Source: Cohnella silvisoli (GTDB lineage Bacteria > Bacillota > Bacilli > Paenibacillales > Paenibacillaceae). Taken from it: a stretch of 64,000 nucleotides of DNA. Below the pieces are notes generated by a model that ran no database searches, was not told the origin of the DNA, and worked only from the letters and a program-made list of their open reading frames with translations. Made by a program: the position numbers and the translations under genes. The number at the start of each line of letters is the position of its first letter. Position 1 is the first letter of the stretch. Shown here one piece after another: positions 1-8,947 of this stretch. The DNA is taken from NCBI RefSeq assembly GCF_021190915.1, contig NZ_JAIOAP010000005.1, positions 62,001 through 126,000 on the forward strand, read 5' to 3'.

Positions 1-178
1 TCCGGATAACGTCAATTACACTCAGAAAGCAGTGGTTACGACGCCTGCAAACAATTGGTTTAATGCGGGATTTGCCAACACAACGGCAAGATATGTCAAA
101 GTGACGGTTTCCAAAACTTATGGAGCCTCCAATGCGGATTGGATGTTTGTAGATGAGATAGAGATATACGGATACTAA
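1..178 (+). CDS. C-terminal end of a secreted carbohydrate-binding (discoidin-like) protein, partial
   Basis: An open frame enters from the left edge (first full codon at base 2) and ends at TAA 176-178, giving the last 58 residues of a protein. The segment has the look of the final strands of an F5/8 type C (discoidin) jelly roll: an ARYVKVTV strand, a short loop, then a terminal VDEIEIYGY strand, which is the typical ending of such domains. The function of the whole protein cannot be told. A strong hairpin follows 12 bases after the stop. The domain call rests only on this short tail. Confidence 0.6.
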   Translation, partial: PDNVNYTQKAVVTTPANNWFNAGFANTTARYVKVTVSKTYGASNADWMFVDEIEIYGY

Positions 179-190
179 GCAGATATAATT

Positions 191-240
191 CCACAAAAAA
201 ACCATTCGCTCTATTATGGAGCCGAATGGTTTTTTTGTGG
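191..240. terminator. Bidirectional rho-independent terminator
   Basis: A near-perfect inverted repeat (CCACAAAAAAACCATTCG paired with its complement ending at 240) has an A-run on the left and a T-run on the right, so it can stop transcription from both sides. It lies between the convergent partial gene ending at 178 and the hydrolase gene ending at 255. Confidence 0.9.
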
Positions 241-254
241 TGCGAATCGTCACT

Positions 255-2171
255 TCACCCATAATGCTTGATCAATTCCTTTTCCAGCCTCCACATCGTC
301 AAGCCTGATGCGATTTCGGCGACCGTCCAACCGGACTCAATCGCCCAAGGTCCCCATCCAACGTCTGCAGGCAATCCATACACTTCTAACATGTCGACGT
401 CCAAGGCTCTCGCCCACCCCCCGTTTATCGTCTTATTATCGCTGTGCACCTGAGTGGAAATGAGGAACTTCGCCATATCCTCACACAGTTCTTTGAAAGA
501 GTCGTCTTTGGTCACGAAATAGGCTTGCGCGAAAGCTGTCGGCAGCCAGTTCAGGGAATACAGCAAATCCACGATCGGATCACCGTTACGGGTCAACATG
601 GTGCTCTCTTCTCCGTCCTTGGAATTGCTGCGATCCGCTTGATACCCCGTATCCCATTCCAAATAACCGCCCGAAGGATGCCGAAGCCTTTTCAAATCTT
701 CCGTCACACCGTACAGCCATTCCTTATGCCGGCCTTCCCCCGTTACCCAGTAAAGCCAAGACAGAGGCATGATCAACCGGCACATCTCCTGCGTCTCGCT
801 GTACTCTCTCCGAGTATTCGGATATACGGACATGAGCGATTCCAATCCTCGCACGCCAACTTCCTTGTATCGTTCGTTACCCGTAAGTTTATAGGCTAGC
901 AGGAGCGCTCCATGGTAAAACGCATTGTAGTGTGCGCAATAGAATCGAGCCGGTGCCGATGACAATTTCCGGATCTTCTCCTCCGTAAGGTCGATATTGT
1001 CTGTTCGGAATGGCCGCAATCCGTCCGTTCCCGTCGTCCGGACCAAAAAGTCCAGCGCATCGGCACATTCCTGCAAATACTGCGTGGAACCAGTGTACAA
1101 GCACTTCAGCAATTGCGGAATAAGCACCCTTGCCGCGTCATCCTGATAGCAAACACCCCAGGCTTCCTGCGTCCAGCGCAGCATCCCCTTGAGCGGCGAT
1201 TGTTCCTTGATTTGCATAAGATCGAAGCAAACCGACATCAGATTGTCGGAGATGTCCAGGCTCCGTTTATCTTTCGTCAACAGGCCATGCATGAAGTAGG
1301 CCATGGACACTTCCGCGACGCAATCTATTCTGATGGATGGCATCAGCCGCTGGGTACCATCGGCATAAACTTCAGTTCCGAAGCCCTCCTGTACGCCGTC
1401 CTTTCCCATGTTCAGAAGCATTCCCGCCTCTTCGAACCAGCCGATAGCCTTGCCGATCGTGTCGTCCGTTTGAACCTCCAGCGGCACATTCGGTTGAAAG
1501 GGCTCGAAACGGTATGGGGCATTCAGCCCGGAGATTGGAACGGATTCCTCACAAAGCCATTCCAGAATGAACTTCACGATGCCTTCCCATTTGGCATTCG
1601 GCGAGAACCTTGCTCTTTTGAAATTCGCCATCCGGAAGCTGCAGATAAGCAGGTTCTCGGGTTCGTCGAACCACAACGCCCTGTCGGAGACAGATGCCAG
1701 CAGCTTCTCGTCTACCACCGAACTGCTGTGGTCTTTTCCTCTGGCATATTGAAGAATCGGGCGAGAAAAGGTACAGGCGATGTCATGCGGACGGATTCTC
1801 GTGTTGCATTGTTCGTCTAAGATGTCTCCAGGAAGCACCCCGTTGATTTGCTTTTCCGCGGTGAATACAACCCGCTCAAACCGGGTAGAAACCGGCGGCT
1901 CGGAGTAAACATGCCCAATGCTGCCGCAATACTCGGCGAATATTCGCTTACCGGCTTGCAGCTGTTTTTCAACGAGCATTCTTTCCCGCGGGTGAAAAAG
2001 AAGAGGCTTCTCCTCCGTGCCGCCCAGGATGGCAACGGCCGAACAAGCGTCCAGCACGCTTGTTTTCAAGGAGTCTGCCGTCATCGTGACCGTGTTCACG
2101 GGAGATCTCTCCAGCAGCGCCGACAAGTCGCTGTCTGCATTGGTGATGATAACGATCGTTTTTTCTCTCAT
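255..2171 (-). CDS. Uncharacterised two-domain glycosidase-like protein (ThuA/GATase-like N-terminus plus alpha-helical barrel)
   Basis: The protein has 638 residues and no signal peptide, so it is probably cytoplasmic. Residues 1-210 alternate strands and helices like a class I glutamine-amidotransferase/ThuA fold (ILGGTEEKP near 48, AGKRIFAEYCG near 73). Residues 220-638 are helix-rich with repeated aromatic hairpins (RWTQEAWGVCYQDDAARV, YCAHYNAFYHGALL, GWGPWAIESGWT near the end), the pattern of an (alpha/alpha)6 glycosidase or epimerase barrel. It is the last gene of the nanE operon, 21 bases after the permease, and so probably acts on the imported oligosaccharide. I cannot place it in a numbered GH family, and no catalytic residue can be assigned with confidence. 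Confidence 0.6.
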   Translation of the reverse strand: MREKTIVIITNADSDLSALLERSPVNTVTMTADSLKTSVLDACSAVAILGGTEEKPLLFHPRERMLVEKQLQAGKRIFAEYCGSIGHVYSEPPVSTRFERVVFTAEKQINGVLPGDILDEQCNTRIRPHDIACTFSRPILQYARGKDHSSSVVDEKLLASVSDRALWFDEPENLLICSFRMANFKRARFSPNAKWEGIVKFILEWLCEESVPISGLNAPYRFEPFQPNVPLEVQTDDTIGKAIGWFEEAGMLLNMGKDGVQEGFGTEVYADGTQRLMPSIRIDCVAEVSMAYFMHGLLTKDKRSLDISDNLMSVCFDLMQIKEQSPLKGMLRWTQEAWGVCYQDDAARVLIPQLLKCLYTGSTQYLQECADALDFLVRTTGTDGLRPFRTDNIDLTEEKIRKLSSAPARFYCAHYNAFYHGALLLAYKLTGNERYKEVGVRGLESLMSVYPNTRREYSETQEMCRLIMPLSWLYWVTGEGRHKEWLYGVTEDLKRLRHPSGGYLEWDTGYQADRSNSKDGEESTMLTRNGDPIVDLLYSLNWLPTAFAQAYFVTKDDSFKELCEDMAKFLISTQVHSDNKTINGGWARALDVDMLEVYGLPADVGWGPWAIESGWTVAEIASGLTMWRLEKELIKHYG

Positions 2172-2192
2172 GAATGAATTCCAACACCCTTC

Positions 2193-3038
2193 TTACATTT
2201 TAATACCGCCTGCTGCGATCCCCGACGTGATGTGTTTTTGGACAAGCGCGTAGAAGAGCAACGTCGGAATGAGCACCATAACAAGTCCTGCGAAGAGCGC
2301 TCCCCAATCGGTTTGGTATTTCTGGACGGCAAACAGGTTGTTGAGCCCGATCGGAATCGTCATTATAGCTTCATCCGTGAGGAATGTATAAGCGTAAAGG
2401 AACTCGTTCCATAGCCCTAGGAAGACGAACACGGAAACCGTCACAATGGCCGGCATCGACAGCGGAATGATCACCTTGAACAAAATTCCATAGCGGGATG
2501 CCCCGTCGATGAAAGCCGCCTCTTCGTAATCCTTCGCGATGTTGCTTACGAAACCACTGAGCACGAATACGGAAAACGAAATATTCAAAGCAATGTAAAC
2601 GATAATCATGCCGAAGCGGTTATTGATCAGGTGCATGTCGTTCATCATCAGGAATAGCGGCACTAGACCGACGATCCCTGGGAGGAAGAAGGTGGAGATG
2701 TACAGCCCCTTCAGGAATTTGGTGTATGCATTCACAAATCTGGTGATCGCGTACGCGGACGTAACGCTGATCAGCAAAGTACATGCCAGCGAAACGACGG
2801 AAATGAGAATGGAATTGATAAAGTAGCTGCCCATGTTGGCCTGCACCCAGGCATGGACGTAATTATCGAAATACAGCTGCTTCGGCAAATTCAAGGGATT
2901 CTCCATGAACTCACGGGAGGTTTTGAAAGAGCTGTAGATCAGCCATAGAAAAGGAAGAATGACCGTCGCCGCGAACACGATCAGGATCATCCTGATTCCG
3001 GCTCGCGATATCTTCTTGCCAACGGAAGCTTCATTCAT
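2193..3038 (-). CDS. Carbohydrate ABC transporter permease, MalG type (CUT1)
   Basis: This integral membrane subunit has six hydrophobic segments and the cytoplasmic EAA loop that docks the ATPase (EEAAFIDGASRYGILFKVI), as in the MalG/AraQ family. It forms the translocation pore with the preceding permease. I prefer ATG 3038 (281 residues) because GGGTGA lies five bases upstream; an in-frame GTG at 3047 overlaps that ribosome site and would add three residues. It is the second permease gene, 16 bases after the first. No ATPase gene is present in the operon, so a shared MsmK/UgpC-type ATPase from elsewhere is expected. Confidence 0.9.
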   Translation of the reverse strand: MNEASVGKKISRAGIRMILIVFAATVILPFLWLIYSSFKTSREFMENPLNLPKQLYFDNYVHAWVQANMGSYFINSILISVVSLACTLLISVTSAYAITRFVNAYTKFLKGLYISTFFLPGIVGLVPLFLMMNDMHLINNRFGMIIVYIALNISFSVFVLSGFVSNIAKDYEEAAFIDGASRYGILFKVIIPLSMPAIVTVSVFVFLGLWNEFLYAYTFLTDEAIMTIPIGLNNLFAVQKYQTDWGALFAGLVMVLIPTLLFYALVQKHITSGIAAGGIKM

Positions 3039-3054
3039 CGCGTTCACCCGCCCG

Positions 3055-3948
3055 TCAAAACTCGACGGTGTCCTTTCTGGTCAGTCTGTTCGACAGAAAT
3101 GCCAAGGTGATGCCGATCAGGAAGACGACGAGCCCGATCGCGGTTGCGTAACCCATGTTGAAATTTTTGAAAGCTTGGTAGTACAAATAGTTGACCAGCG
3201 TTTCCGAAGACCAATTCGGTCCTCCGTTCGTCATCACCTGCACATAGATGAAACTGCCGTAGAAAACGCCGGAGATGAGCAGCACAAATGAAACGCGCAT
3301 AACTTCCCACAGCAGAGGAAGAGTCACAGAGAAAAACTGCCGAACATGCCCCGCGCCGTCGATCGCCGAAGCCTCGTAGTATTGAAGTGGAATGCTTTCG
3401 ATTCCCGCGATGAACAAGATCAGGTAAAACCCGAGACCGGCCCAGACGATCGTGACCGTAACGGAATACAGAGCTGTTTCCGGCGTTCCGAGCCAGATGA
3501 TTTCCGACAGACGGGTTAGCCCGAGCGACTCGAATATCGCCTTCAGGATCCCCATCGTCGGATGGTAAATGAAAGACCAAAGTATCGAAATAACGACGAT
3601 CGACAGTACGTTCGGAAAGAACAGGACTGTCCGGTAAAAAAATTTCTCTCTTAGCTTGAACCGGGTCAGCAGCACCGCAAGAAACAATGCGAGGATAACG
3701 GTTGCCGCCGGAACGATCAGCATCACGATAAAACTGTTCTTGAACGAGAGCCAGAAAATATCGTCATGAAACATCGTCCTGAAATTGTCCAAACCGATGA
3801 ACACTTCGGTACCCCGTGCCATGCCGCTCCATCGATAGAAAGCCATCGTGAAGGCGCGGAGGATCGGGTAAAAAAAGAAAACCACAAACAGCAGCAATGC
3901 CGGGACGGTACAGACCGCCACGAAGAGGATTCGCCCTTTTTCCTTCAC
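3055..3948 (-). CDS. Sugar ABC transporter permease, MalF/UgpA type (CUT1)
   Basis: A 297-residue permease with six transmembrane segments, starting with a hydrophobic helix at residues 6-30. Its EAA loop (YYEASAIDGAGHVRQFFSVTLP) identifies a binding-protein-dependent sugar permease. It starts at GTG 3948 after a GGGGTGAG ribosome site. It lies between the binding protein and the second permease, and a hairpin at 3985-4016 separates it from the binding-protein gene. Its substrate is unknown; the operon also carries nanE, which points to an N-acetylated sugar. Confidence 0.9.
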   Translation of the reverse strand: MKEKGRILFVAVCTVPALLLFVVFFFYPILRAFTMAFYRWSGMARGTEVFIGLDNFRTMFHDDIFWLSFKNSFIVMLIVPAATVILALFLAVLLTRFKLREKFFYRTVLFFPNVLSIVVISILWSFIYHPTMGILKAIFESLGLTRLSEIIWLGTPETALYSVTVTIVWAGLGFYLILFIAGIESIPLQYYEASAIDGAGHVRQFFSVTLPLLWEVMRVSFVLLISGVFYGSFIYVQVMTNGGPNWSSETLVNYLYYQAFKNFNMGYATAIGLVVFLIGITLAFLSNRLTRKDTVEF

Positions 3949-3984
3949 TTTCTCACCCCATGTTGGTTGGCCTTGGCTGCGTGA

Positions 3985-4016
3985 AGACCTTCTCGAACGC
4001 TAGGTCCGGAAGGTCT
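3985..4016 (-). other. Intercistronic hairpin between binding protein and permease
   Basis: AGACCTTC at 3985-3992 pairs with GAAGGTCT at 4009-4016, without a T-run. Such hairpins after binding-protein genes commonly stabilise the upstream message and lower permease expression. The same arrangement occurs at three other loci in this window. Confidence 0.55.
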
Positions 4017-4039
4017 CTCGTTGATGCCAGCAATACGGA

Positions 4040-5446
4040 TTACTTCGACTCTGTTGCCGCGATCTCTTTTCTTACGGTAGCCATCGATTTCTCGATGGAC
4101 GCGCTCCATTCGTCTACCGTCATTTTTTTGTTCATAACGGAGTTAAGAGGATTAAAGATCGCTTCCGACACGTTAACGGAGAGCGGCGGAGTCGCTTTCC
4201 ACGCCGTCATGACCGGCTTCACGCCTTGATCGAACACGCTGAGAGCTTCATAAATTGCCGGGGAGACGTACGGCTTCGCCATTTCGACCACACCTTTGAC
4301 GGCGGCAAGTTCGCCCGTTTTCTGAACGTTAAGAAGAATGTTGTCGTCCTTGAATTGGTACCTCAGGAATTCCTTGGCGAGTTCTGGGTTTTTGCCGTTT
4401 TTCGGAATCAAATAATAGCCGTTACTCGCCACTGCATAAGGCTGGTCTCCTTGGAATACCGGAGGAGCCATAAATCCGAACGTGAAGCCTTCCTTCGGAA
4501 TAACATCCTTCATTTCATTCTCGAACCAAGTTCCATTAGGGATGAACAGCGCTTTACCGTTCAAGAATTCCGTCTGAGACTGGGTATGGTTGAGTGCGAT
4601 CGTGCCTTTCATCAAATAGCCTTTCTGAGCGATCTGGTAGAAGATGCCGAGGACTTCTTTCACTTTCGGATCCGACCATGCGCCTTCTTCGTAATTGAAG
4701 ATCTTCTTCAGCGCCTCCGGACCCGCATGACTCGCAATCATTGGCCAAAGCACCATCTCGTTGTAACTAGGATACGCGCCCTGGTAAGTATACAGCGCCG
4801 CGTTTGCGCTTATCGCATTCTCTGCGAAAGCGAAGAACTCATCCCAGGTTTTCGGTTTAGTCCAACCATTGCCATCAAACAAAGTCTTGTTGTACCAAAT
4901 CCCTTGTACGTTAAATCCAGTCGGAGCGTAATATATTTTCCCGTCTCCTAGAGGCATGTTAGCGTCGAGGAAGCCGTCGAGAATCAGATCTTTCAGAGGG
5001 CCTGTTTTGCCCAATGCTTCTTTGTCGAAAACGTCATTCAATTCCAGCAGCTGTCCGTCTTTGGCGTAGGTTTCCACGAACGGAGTTGCGATGAAGTCTG
5101 GAGCGTTGCCGGAAAGAAACTGTGTTTTGACATAGTCTCTGAAAATATCGCCTTTTTTGGTTTCTAGATTGACTTTGACGCCCGGGTAGTCCGTTTCGAA
5201 TTTCTTCACGACTTCTTCCCAATATACGGTTCCGAAACCTCCGTCGAATGCCGCTACGTTCAGCGTGGTGTTTTCAAATTGTGGCTTGTCGGATGAAGCG
5301 CTTGCCGACGGCGGCGCGCTCGACGCCGGAGCCGAAGAGCTTGCCGATGGGGTGGGCTCTGTATTGTTTGCCTTTTTCGAACAAGCTGCAAGTACCATGC
5401 TTGCGAATAAAACCAATATCACGGCCGACCATAGTGTTTTTTTCAA
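4040..5446 (-). CDS. Extracellular sugar-binding lipoprotein of an ABC transporter
   Basis: A 468-residue lipoprotein: signal peptide ending in the lipobox LAAC (Cys22), then a Ser/Pro/Ala-rich linker (about 23-55) and a bacterial extracellular solute-binding domain (family 1). The segment NHTQSQTEFLNGKALFIPNGTWFENEMKD is closely echoed in the binding proteins at 23989-25476 and 58554-60038, so the three form one subfamily. It captures the oligosaccharide for the two downstream permeases. The preceding gene is nanE, 173 bases upstream. The ligand is not visible from sequence; an amino-sugar oligosaccharide is inferred from nanE. Confidence 0.92.
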   Translation of the reverse strand: MKKTLWSAVILVLFASMVLAACSKKANNTEPTPSASSSAPASSAPPSASASSDKPQFENTTLNVAAFDGGFGTVYWEEVVKKFETDYPGVKVNLETKKGDIFRDYVKTQFLSGNAPDFIATPFVETYAKDGQLLELNDVFDKEALGKTGPLKDLILDGFLDANMPLGDGKIYYAPTGFNVQGIWYNKTLFDGNGWTKPKTWDEFFAFAENAISANAALYTYQGAYPSYNEMVLWPMIASHAGPEALKKIFNYEEGAWSDPKVKEVLGIFYQIAQKGYLMKGTIALNHTQSQTEFLNGKALFIPNGTWFENEMKDVIPKEGFTFGFMAPPVFQGDQPYAVASNGYYLIPKNGKNPELAKEFLRYQFKDDNILLNVQKTGELAAVKGVVEMAKPYVSPAIYEALSVFDQGVKPVMTAWKATPPLSVNVSEAIFNPLNSVMNKKMTVDEWSASIEKSMATVRKEIAATESK

Positions 5447-5619
5447 CTTGAAGACCTCCCATAGTAAAAATCCTTTGTTTTACGACTTCCCCTGTTTCCG
5501 ATTCTAGCCTGCCGTACTAACTAGCTTCTGGGCGGTCACCCCCTTCAAAAAAGAAATTTACCACTTAAATCCAAATATTAAGTGGAATTATCTTTCGATA
5601 AAGGATACAGGAATCCGCT

Positions 5620-6330
5620 TTAAGCCCCCTGTCCGTCTTCCCACCCAGTTCCGATCCGCTCCACGAAACGCCTTGTTATCGTCTGAGGTCTCGTGATTGC
5701 GCTTCCAACCACTACCGCATACGCTCCTGCATTCATACAGGCCAATGCCTGTTCTGGCGTCTCGATATTTCCTTCAGCGATCACGGGAATGTTGACGTGA
5801 CCCAACAATTGCTTCACCAGCTCGATATCCGGCTTTTCTCGGTTCGCCGTATAAGGTGTATAGCTGGACAGCGTGGTCGCGACCATATCCGCACCGGCAA
5901 GCCATGCGGATACTCCTTCTTCGAAGTTCGACACATCTGCCATTAGTGGAATCCCGAATTCTTTCTTGATAGCTTCAATGAAAATCGTTGGATCCGCGTA
6001 TGAGGGCCGTGGCCGGCGACTGGCATCGACCGCTACAATATCGGCTCCCGCTTTGATCAGTTTCTCGACTTCTGAAAGCGTTGGCGTAATAAACACTTCA
6101 TACCCCGCATAGTGAATCTTCATGATTCCGATTACTGGCATATCGCAGATCTGTTTGACTTCCAGAATATCCGCTACGCCGTTGATGCGGAGCCCCACGG
6201 CTCCCCCGTCCTTTGCGGCCAGTGCCATTCGGGCCATTATTCCGACACCATGCAGAGGTTCATCCTCCAACGCCTGGCACGACACGATCAATCCTCTCCG
6301 GAACAAGGCATCCGTTTTTGTGACCTTCAT
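5620..6330 (-). CDS. nanE: N-acetylmannosamine-6-phosphate 2-epimerase
   Basis: A 236-residue TIM-barrel enzyme that converts ManNAc-6-phosphate to GlcNAc-6-phosphate in sialic acid and ManNAc breakdown. Family marks are the SCQAL segment near residue 17, GIMKIHY with Lys71, VAVDASRR with Asp102, the DVSNFEEG loop and the C-terminal phosphate-binding segments AEGNIETPEQA and AVVVGSAITRP. Length is normal for the family. It is the first gene of a leftward operon with a sugar transporter and a hydrolase. No nanA or nanK gene is in view, so either these lie elsewhere or the substrate yields ManNAc directly. The AraC gene at 6565 is divergent and probably regulates it. Confidence 0.93.
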   Translation of the reverse strand: MKVTKTDALFRRGLIVSCQALEDEPLHGVGIMARMALAAKDGGAVGLRINGVADILEVKQICDMPVIGIMKIHYAGYEVFITPTLSEVEKLIKAGADIVAVDASRRPRPSYADPTIFIEAIKKEFGIPLMADVSNFEEGVSAWLAGADMVATTLSSYTPYTANREKPDIELVKQLLGHVNIPVIAEGNIETPEQALACMNAGAYAVVVGSAITRPQTITRRFVERIGTGWEDGQGA

Positions 6331-6564
6331 GGCGACTCTCCCAAAATTGGATTCGATTTCTTATTCATTACATGTATTTCACCATAACAACTATTTGAAT
6401 CTACCTTATTTCCATGAGACTACCTCCTTTCTTTTCCCCTCTTATACATTGTGAGCTTTTAATTTCATTACTTGCTTTTCTTAATTTATGATACAGTAAA
6501 TGATAGGAACTATATGCCGTATCTTATATTCATTCAGTCATTTCTTTGCATAGAGGTGAACATG
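6331..6564. promoter_or_regulatory. Divergent control region of nanE operon and AraC gene, with a four-codon ORF behind a perfect ribosome site
   Basis: This 234-base gap must hold both promoters. On the minus strand an ideal ribosome site (AAAGGAGGT, 6430-6422) sits six bases before ATG 6415, but the frame is only ATG GAA ATA AGG TAG, ending at 6401. It could be a leader peptide for nanE, or the relic of a lost gene. nanE has its own site (GGGAGAG) just before 6330. The rest is AT-rich with no convincing paired -35/-10 boxes. Confidence 0.45.
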
Positions 6565-7419
6565 ATGTTTAAATTTCCAGAGTATCATGATGTTCTCAAC
6601 AAATATAAGAAGGGCCAACTGCCATTTTATATTTCAATTAACACACTCAATTCATCGTCGCTGCTGCATCACCATGATTTTGCCGAGCTTTCCCTTGTAA
6701 TCGAAGGAACGGGTAACGAGATCCTCAATGGAGTAAACCACGAAATGAAGCCCGGTACAGCCTCCTTTTTGCTGCCGCATCATATTCATGAAATCCATAA
6801 CAATCCCGGCAGTCAAATTCGTACTTACTGCTGCATGTTCGATATTAACATCCTCTTCGATTCGCCGATTGATGCCGAATTGGGCAGAATGCTTCTCGGA
6901 TCGGGTCAAGATTATTCTTCATACGTCGATATGACTGAGGGCGATATCGTACAATTAAAAAAAATATTCGATGATATGATCCACGAATTCCATTGTTCGA
7001 TGCCTGGAAAAAACAGTTTCATTCGCGCTAAATTGACCGAGGCTCTGCTGTTGTTCATTCGCACTCACAATCATCAGTTCGACATACCCGCTGTTTCAAG
7101 CAATACGAAAATATTGGACATTCTCCGATATATTCATTTGCATTATGCCGAAGAGCTTTCCCTTGATAGCCTTGCGCTTAAGTTCGAACTCAGCGTCCCT
7201 CATATTTGCCGTTTGTTTAAAGAACATGTCGGCGAAAGCTTTCTCGAATATTTGCATAATCTGCGGATACAGAGCGCCTGCAACCTACTTGTTTCTACGA
7301 AAATGCCTATTGCGGACGTTAGCGTCGAGGTTGGCTTTGAATCGTATCGGACATTCTCCCGCGTATTCAACCAGTTTAAGGGAGTGTCTCCAACGAACTA
7401 CCGGATGTACAATAAATAA
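6565..7419 (+). CDS. AraC family transcriptional regulator with cupin-like sensor domain
   Basis: About 284 residues. The N-terminal half is a cupin-like ligand-binding domain (LLHHHDFAELSLVIEGTGNEILNG, then a PHHIHEIHN segment); the C-terminal hundred residues are two helix-turn-helix motifs of the AraC/XylS family (LSLDSLALKFELSVPHICRLFKEH and IADVSVEVGFESYRTFSRVFNQF). The frame stays open upstream to 6472, but the ribosome site GAGGTGA at 6553-6559 favours ATG 6565 (five-base spacing) over ATG 6562. It is divergent from the nanE operon, so it is the likely sugar-responsive activator of that operon; the effector is unknown. Confidence 0.9.
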   Translation: MFKFPEYHDVLNKYKKGQLPFYISINTLNSSSLLHHHDFAELSLVIEGTGNEILNGVNHEMKPGTASFLLPHHIHEIHNNPGSQIRTYCCMFDINILFDSPIDAELGRMLLGSGQDYSSYVDMTEGDIVQLKKIFDDMIHEFHCSMPGKNSFIRAKLTEALLLFIRTHNHQFDIPAVSSNTKILDILRYIHLHYAEELSLDSLALKFELSVPHICRLFKEHVGESFLEYLHNLRIQSACNLLVSTKMPIADVSVEVGFESYRTFSRVFNQFKGVSPTNYRMYNK

Positions 7420-7502
7420 GGATTCATGATGTCACCATCCAAATTCCAATTATGTACTTGCCCACGATCACCCGTTCGTCGAACCCCCAGTTTTCGGCAC
7501 TA

Positions 7503-7598
7503 TGCACGTTAATAATCTTCTGCAGTATCCACTCCCGTTATACCAACAGTTTCTCCCTAGACAGCCTTGCCGCTGAATTCCGCTTCACAAGTACTAGT
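7503..7598 (+). pseudogene. Relic of a second AraC family HTH domain
   Basis: Frame 7503-7598 reads ...CSIHSRYTNSFSLDSLAAEFRF and ends at a TGA, a clear echo of the first helix-turn-helix of AraC proteins; the intact neighbour has IHLHYAEELSLDSLALKFEL at the same place. Nothing before or after it can be joined into a gene. It is probably the remains of a decayed regulator. The rest of the gap 7420-7720 shows no other feature. Confidence 0.5.
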
Positions 7599-7720
7599 AA
7601 CCCATGATGCCATTTTTTGACCAGTATAGATCAATAAGTGGCATAACCTTATCCCGGTTGTGTAATACGATGACCTCATCGGACGGCACCACGAAGAGTC
7701 TGATCAGAGGAGTTGGATGG

Positions 7721-8947
7721 ATGATAGAAAAATTAGAGGCTGATGAAGAGCTCCGAGCCCGCAACGTAGAGTTCGGAGAATGGCCGATCTATGGACAACT
7801 GGAATTACAGCTTCTGCGGGAAGTATTGGAATCCGGAAAATGGGGCGGCGCGGGTCATGCGAATACGCCAGACTATAAGCCTAAGCTGCCTGAAATGGAA
7901 CGGCGGTTCGCCGACCTTCACAGCGCGAAGCATTCCGTAAGCGTGGTGAACGGAACGGTAGCGATAACCGTCGCTCTACAGGCTGTCGGAGTCAGGCCGG
8001 GAGACGAGGTGATCGTACCTCCATATACGTTTATCGCTACCGCTTCCGCGGCTTTGGCCTTCGGTGCAATCCCCGTATTCGTAGATATCGAGGAGGACAC
8101 GCTCGCCATCGATCCCGACAAAGTGGAGAAAGCAATCACACCCAAGACCAAAGCGATCGTTGCCGTTCATATCGGAGGTGCTCCCTCGAACTTAACCCGA
8201 CTGTCGGAGATCGCCCGGAAGCATCATCTCGCATTGATCGAAGATGCGGCTCAAGCCGTCGGAGCCTCATGGGAAGGCCAAGGCGTCGGGGTGATCGGGG
8301 ATATCGGTACCTTCAGCCTCCAATCCAGTAAAAACCTGAACTGCGGGGAAGGCGGCATCATTCTCACGAACAATCAGGATTATTATGAGAAGGCATGGTC
8401 GATCTGCAACGTCGGAAGAGTTCCGAACGGTGCTTGGTACCAGCATGAAAATCTTGGCCAGAACTACCGTATGACGGAGTTCCAGGCCGCCGTCGCGCTT
8501 GCGCAAATGACCCGGCTCGAGGAGCAAATGCGCCGCAGGGAAGCCAATGCCGCACTGCTGAATCGACTTCTCGGGGAAATCGAGGGCATCCGCTTACTGA
8601 AGCAAGATCCCCGCATTACAAGGCACGCGTACCATCTATATATGTTCAAGCTGGATTCCAGATTGGCGGAGCGGATTGATAAACAGGATTTCATTCATAA
8701 AGTGACAGCGGAAGGAGTCCCTATTCTGCCGGGTTATGTTCCCCTCAACCGCAACCGCGCCATTATCGATTCCATTCGGGATTGGACCGGGGAAACGCGG
8801 GTTGATGACTGCCCGGTCTGCGAACGGCTTAGCGAACGCGAAGTTCTGTGGATTACCCAGTCCATGCTGCTCGCGGATGAAACGTCGATGAATCATATCG
8901 CACACGCCCTGCAGAAAGTGATTCGCAGCTGCGGGTTTTCGAAATGA
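7721..8947 (+). CDS. DegT/DnrJ/EryC1/StrS family PLP-dependent sugar aminotransferase
   Basis: About 408 residues from ATG 7721, chosen because AGAGGAG at 7706-7712 lies eight bases upstream; the longer open frame from 7604 crosses the AraC relic and has no family similarity. The fold-type I domain shows VVNGTVAITVAL (about 76-86), the PLP-ring Asp in LIEDAAQAVGA (Asp175) and the Schiff-base lysine in SLQSSKNLNCGEGG (Lys204). These enzymes exchange a keto group and an amino group on a sugar or cyclitol, as in AHBA, kanosamine or scyllo-inosose amination. It is first in an overlapping four-gene operon with two Gfo/Idh proteins and an amidase-like protein. Direction (biosynthetic or catabolic) is not known. 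Confidence 0.9.
   Translation: MIEKLEADEELRARNVEFGEWPIYGQLELQLLREVLESGKWGGAGHANTPDYKPKLPEMERRFADLHSAKHSVSVVNGTVAITVALQAVGVRPGDEVIVPPYTFIATASAALAFGAIPVFVDIEEDTLAIDPDKVEKAITPKTKAIVAVHIGGAPSNLTRLSEIARKHHLALIEDAAQAVGASWEGQGVGVIGDIGTFSLQSSKNLNCGEGGIILTNNQDYYEKAWSICNVGRVPNGAWYQHENLGQNYRMTEFQAAVALAQMTRLEEQMRRREANAALLNRLLGEIEGIRLLKQDPRITRHAYHLYMFKLDSRLAERIDKQDFIHKVTAEGVPILPGYVPLNRNRAIIDSIRDWTGETRVDDCPVCERLSEREVLWITQSMLLADETSMNHIAHALQKVIRSCGFSK

Noticed and set aside
1113..1820. A 235-codon open frame on the plus strand
   Set aside because: It lies wholly opposite the leftward hydrolase gene, lacks a ribosome site and has no recognisable domain; a shadow frame.
7604..7720. N-terminal extension of the DegT aminotransferase
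   Set aside because: The extra 39 residues have no family similarity and the good ribosome site is at 7706-7712, favouring ATG 7721.
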